Source of the DNA: Trichomonas vaginalis G3
Lineage: Eukaryota > Parabasalia > Trichomonadida > Trichomonadidae
DNA: 64,000 nucleotides
Assembly: GCF_026262505.1 (NCBI RefSeq)
Contig: NC_067203.1
Location: 11,780,001-11,844,000, forward strand
Reading direction: 5' to 3'
How positions within the stretch are numbered: the stretch's first letter is position 1; each line of letters begins with the position of its first letter. The notes beneath the pieces are model-generated. The model ran no database searches, was not told the origin of the DNA, and worked only from the letters and a program-made list of their open reading frames with translations. The position numbers and the translations under genes are program-made. Positions 60,318 through 64,000 of this stretch are shown one piece after another.

Positions 60318-61175
60318 AACTCTTCAATCTTTAGAGATTCAAGAATTGAAAAAATTTCAAAAAATTTTGTCAAATTTTTGGAAAAAAGTGACAACAAAAA
60401 AGAAATTTACTTGGAACTTGCCGCAATACGTCCAGAAACATTAGATATAGATCCATCTTCATTATCTAAGGATTTATCCAATGAAAATCGTGTTTACGTT
60501 TTAAATTTGCTGTCAAACACTGTTCCACGACGAGTAAGTACAGAATTGATTGAAGCACTGGCTAAGCCTGACCACGAACTTGTTAAGATCGCATTGCTTA
60601 AGATTTCTGGCGCTCATAATTCGATAATTATAAAAACATATGGCAAATGGTCAAACTGCGTATCCAGTATTGACACAATTAAGATACTGGCATGCTGTGC
60701 TACTTCAAAACAGTACAAACAAGAGATTTTGCAGATTGAAAATCTTCCTTCAGTTATTTCTAAAGCTTTAGAAGATAAAACCAGAGAAACACTTGTAATT
60801 GTTAAGGAATTCCTTAAATTCATCGGAATCTCCAAAGATTTTGTTGTTGAATTACAAAAATTTGATTTCGTTAAAAAGTTATTGACATATTCCGATGATT
60901 CCGAGAACCTCTATTCAGTTTTTGCTATATTAGATCGGATTTTACGTTTATCTTTCACGAAAGATTGTTTAGATTTTATTAAAATTGCAAAAGACTCATT
61001 GAACACGAATTATCTCCAGAAACCATCTCTTTCTTTCCTTTCTCTTATTTGTGCACTCGACCAACAAGCAAAGTCTTCTGTTATTTCATCAGGAGTTATT
61101 AACACATTAAAGAGCGCAAATATATCGGATAATTCAGCACAACTCGCTGAAATACTATCAAACAACTTGTTATGA
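60318..61175 (+). pseudogene. In-frame continuation of the kinase C-terminal helical region
   Basis: Same frame as the kinase, open from just after the TAA to the stop at 61173-61175. NSSIFRDSRIEKISKNFVKF begins it. Further on, ELIEALAKPDHELVKIALLK, LSVISKALEDKTRETLVIVK-type and SFLSLICALDQQAKSSVISS segments look like ARM/HEAT repeats, as seen behind many trichomonad TKL kinases. Codon use and AT content match the kinase. So one nonsense codon divides an otherwise intact gene of about 781 codons. Alternatives are a natural shorter product with a decaying tail, a sequencing error, or read-through. Confidence 0.75.
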
Positions 61176-61382
61176 TTATATTTTTTTTTAAACATGTTAT
61201 GTTATTTTTAATTTATATAACATTTTTATATAGATATGAATATAGAATCGCGTATGTAGAATCATATTGATATGGAGCGGATGCGCGGTTATATAAATCT
61301 AATATAGATTGAAGTCATTTTTGACAGGAATAATGTATAATATACAGGAATAATGTATGAATACAGGAATATTGATCTCAAG
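61176..61382. other. Intergenic DNA
   Basis: AT-rich; contains a short direct repeat ACAGGAATAATGTAT near 61325-61360. Nothing else seen. Confidence 0.5.
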
Positions 61383-61960
61383 AGAGGCAACATTCGATAT
61401 GAAAGTTTCCTCTGTCGAGAAACTTCCTCACACCTCAAGAGATGCGAAGAACTTTTGACAGGCAAAGTGCAATATTGATAGGTGATTGCACTTTGCCTGT
61501 CACATACATCTCGACAGAGGCAACATTCGATATGAAAGTTTCCTCTGTCGAGAAACTTCCTCACACCTCAAGAGATGCGAAGAACTTTTGACAGGCAAAG
61601 TGCAATATTGATAGGTGATTGCACTTTGCCTGTCACATACATCTCGACAGAGGCAACATTCGATATGAAAGTTTCCTCTGTTGAGAAACTTCCTCACACC
61701 TCAAGAGATGCGAAGAACTTTTGACAGGCAAAGTGCAATATTGATAGGTGATTGCACTTTGCCTGTCACATACATCTCGACAGAGGCAACATTCGATATG
61801 AAAGTTTCCTCTGTTGAGAAACTTCCTCACACCTCAAGAGATGCGAAGAACTTTTGACAGGCAAAGTGCAATATTGATAGGTGATTGCACTTTGCCTGTC
61901 ACATACATCTCGACAGAGGCAACATTCGATATGAAAGTTTCCTCTGTCGAGAAACTTCCT
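61383..61960. repeat. 133-bp satellite, four full copies and a part
   Basis: Units start at 61383, 61516, 61649, 61782 and 61915. Each has a perfect 17-bp stem GACAGGCAAAGTGCAAT / ATTGCACTTTGCCTGTC with an 11-base loop, and a second 10-bp stem TCGACAGAGG / CCTCTGTCGA. Copies differ by one or two bases (CTGTCGAG versus CTGTTGAG). Any frames through it are repeat artefacts. Confidence 0.92.
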
Positions 61961-62111
61961 CGAAACTCAAATTTTTCTTTAGAACTACAATATCTTAACA
62001 ATTAGCTCATCAAAACACAACCTATAAACTTTAATTTTTACTTTTGTTTTTTTCAATATATGAACTAAATTTTTTTTTTCAAATTACTCCCACACTGGGA
62101 AAAGTATTTTA

Positions 62112-62330
62112 ACTCAGATGTTGCCAACCTCTTCATCATTGCATTAACAAGTGCTTTGACTTAGAGGTTGCCAGCCTCTTCATCATTGCATTAACAAATG
62201 CTTTGACTCAGAGGTTGCCAACCTCTTCATCATTGCATTAACAAGTGCTTTGACTTAGAGGTTGCCAGCCTCTTCATCATTGCATTAACAAGTGCTTTGA
62301 CTCAGAGGTTGCCAGCCTCTTCATCATTGT
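62112..62330. repeat. 47-bp satellite, about five copies
   Basis: Units begin CTTCATCATTGCATTAACAA at 62131, 62178, 62225, 62272 and 62319. Some carry the perfect palindrome arms AGAGGTTG / CAACCTCT. It follows the 133-bp satellite after 150 bp of AT-rich DNA. Confidence 0.9.
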
Positions 62331-63829
62331 AAAAATGTATTACCGCTTTTTTTTTTAATTCAATCGTAACATCTCAATTATCCCGCCAAAAATTATTGGG
62401 TCTAAATTGGTTTTTATTATTATTTTCAGAAACAAACTAACTTGTTTTTTAGGAATTTATCATTCATAAAGTCTTTATGATATATTTTCAACTTATAATG
62501 AATATGAAATTATAATTGTTACCCTACTTTTCCAACATTTAGAAAACATGCATGACCCCCTACCCAGGGTCCAAAAATTGGTATTTTCTGCGCTCAGGCA
62601 ACATGAGTTTTTGGGCCGCCAAATGAATAGCTCAAATAGTTTCCTCATATAGAGACATGCTTATGCTTAGAGTTTGAAGGGAATCTAAAGTGATTTTTTT
62701 CTGCATTTCGAAATCTAATGCAATCTTAAAATCATGATTAAACTGCGAATCTGGGCGCAATTTTTTAATATGTTAATATATGAAGGTACTCCTACTACTG
62801 CGAATGCTTCAAATGAAAATTCAAGAAATCAGATTAATTTGATCACATTAGTATAGTAGTGGTCAATCCAAAAACTCATATGTTGATATATAACCTATAG
62901 ATGATAATTATCGACTCTTCATTGAAATGCATAAGATTTAATAATCTCATAAATATTCTTTTTAATTTTCAGTATTTCGTGTGCATTTAGATTGCATATA
63001 CCTGTATATGATATTTCTAGAATGTTTTGGTTAGATATTAAGTTTTTTAGATTAATATTTTAACATTTTGATAAAACAAGCAATTGTTCCATTTTGGAAT
63101 CGCGATTGAACTCTAGTTTGACTAATATGATGTTGTATGATCAAATAAATTCTAACTTCATGAGATAAATTTTGAAATTAGAAAATGCGATATCTGACTC
63201 AAATATTTATCTGAGCACATTTAACATTCAATTATAAACTAAAGTAATATACAGCAGATTCGATTTGGCTTATATTTTAAATATTCAACAAATAATCTTA
63301 TAAAATTGTGCTATTCACGTTTCTCAAAGATGAATTAAGCATTTACAACTTGTGCATTGATGGAATTAGATATGGATTCTAATGTTAATCGATATTTTGT
63401 AAATTGATATATATTTTATCATGGTTTGACATTTGATCGTGTTGAAACCGGAATTGCAATATGCATCATCTATATATATAATTGTCAAAATATGAGCTAT
63501 AGATTTTTAAATTATGCTCCTGATTATGAGTGACTTATATGATTATATTGAATTGAGTAGTAAGAATCATAAATATTAGAATATTACGATAATGTATTAT
63601 AACCTTATAGAAGCTTAAGGCTAAAAATGATGATGAAAATGTAGCTCAAATTTAAGTCTAAAATTTTGAAAAAATTAAGTGCTTATGATAGTATGACGAT
63701 ATTGGTGTTTGAATGTAAGAAATTAGAGATGTATTAGAAGCATTATGAGAAAATAATAAGATATAAAAACAAATTTTATGAAATAATTTAAGTTATAAGA
63801 GGTGTTAACATTGGTAATGTGTGAATAGA
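62331..63829. other. AT-rich region with no recognised feature
   Basis: 1.5 kb without a credible coding frame, RNA gene or repeat. It may be decayed DNA or a long intergenic spacer. Confidence 0.5.
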
Positions 63830-64000
63830 GAGGAAGCACCTTGATCACGAAGAAGGAAGCACTTTGACTGAGAGAGAAGTGCATTTGTTGAAGAGAGGAA
63901 GCACCTTGATGAAGAGAGGAAGCATCTTGATCAAGAGAGGAAGCACTTTGTTGAAGAGAGGAAGCACTTTGATGAAGAGAGGGAAGCACTTGATGAAGAG
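63830..64000. repeat. 21-bp minisatellite reaching the window edge
   Basis: Units like GAAGAGAGGAAGCACTTTGAT repeat with some 21 to 24-base steps. On the minus strand they would read SLHQSAS-like seven-residue units. Whether this is coding cannot be settled since the window ends inside it. Confidence 0.7.

Noticed and set aside
61289-62005. Repeated 65-codon frames in the 133-bp satellite
   Set aside because: They repeat with the satellite period and include hairpin sequence; no start context and no sign of selection.
62331-63829. Search for tRNA or rRNA genes in the long gene-poor stretch
   Set aside because: No cloverleaf-like or conserved box sequences were visible by eye; a tRNA scan could not be run.

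Overview
The window looks like nuclear DNA of a trichomonad, most likely Trichomonas vaginalis or a close relative. It is AT-rich. Host genes carry a TCA-Y-(T/A) initiator 10 to 33 bases before the ATG, with no TATA box. The host genes (a WD40 protein, a TKL-type kinase, a very long coiled-coil protein) fit such a genome. Most of the window is two large Maverick/Polinton elements, the family that fills much of the T. vaginalis genome. No database search was possible; family calls rest on motifs read from the translations.

Layout: 1-970, 5' part of a WD40 gene (minus strand). 1468-26573, Polinton L, strongly decayed. 26574-34198, a host island with a decayed helical-repeat gene, a 1.26 kb foldback repeat and an intact 1151-residue coiled-coil gene. 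34205-58763, Polinton R, inverted relative to L, flanked by a 6-bp TTATGT duplication and better preserved. 58830-61175, a TKL kinase gene interrupted by one in-frame TAA, starting only about 60 bases beyond the Polinton. 61383-62330 and 63830-64000, tandem satellites in gene-poor AT-rich DNA.

The two Polintons share one core: D12 DNA methyltransferase, a 43-residue membrane protein, small structural-type proteins, a tail-fibre/collar-like protein, retroviral-type integrase with a separate SH3-like basic gene, protein-primed DNA polymerase B, packaging ATPase, SF3 helicase, a candidate penton protein, a candidate major capsid protein and a 1.1 kb-residue coiled-coil/proline-rich protein. Replication (polymerase, helicase), integration (integrase), packaging (ATPase) and virion assembly (capsid-type proteins, fibre) are therefore all represented. 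I did not recognise the usual cysteine protease.

The elements differ in the stretch between polymerase and ATPase (L 9850-14880, R 44414-50406). L carries an HNH-type gene, coiled-coil and proline-rich genes. R carries two KilA-N genes and a paralogue of the AIGFRR protein. This accessory zone is where the most unusual structure lies: (1) arrays with a 22-bp period but three different motif sequences, built around a conserved core and placed between the same divergent gene pair; (2) a gene cassette (304 or 313 residues) bounded by inverted repeats with an AGATCT-centred palindrome that occurs in two sequence versions; (3) an insertion in R, with a 16-bp flanking duplication, at a site that is empty in L. 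These suggest small modules moving within Polintons.
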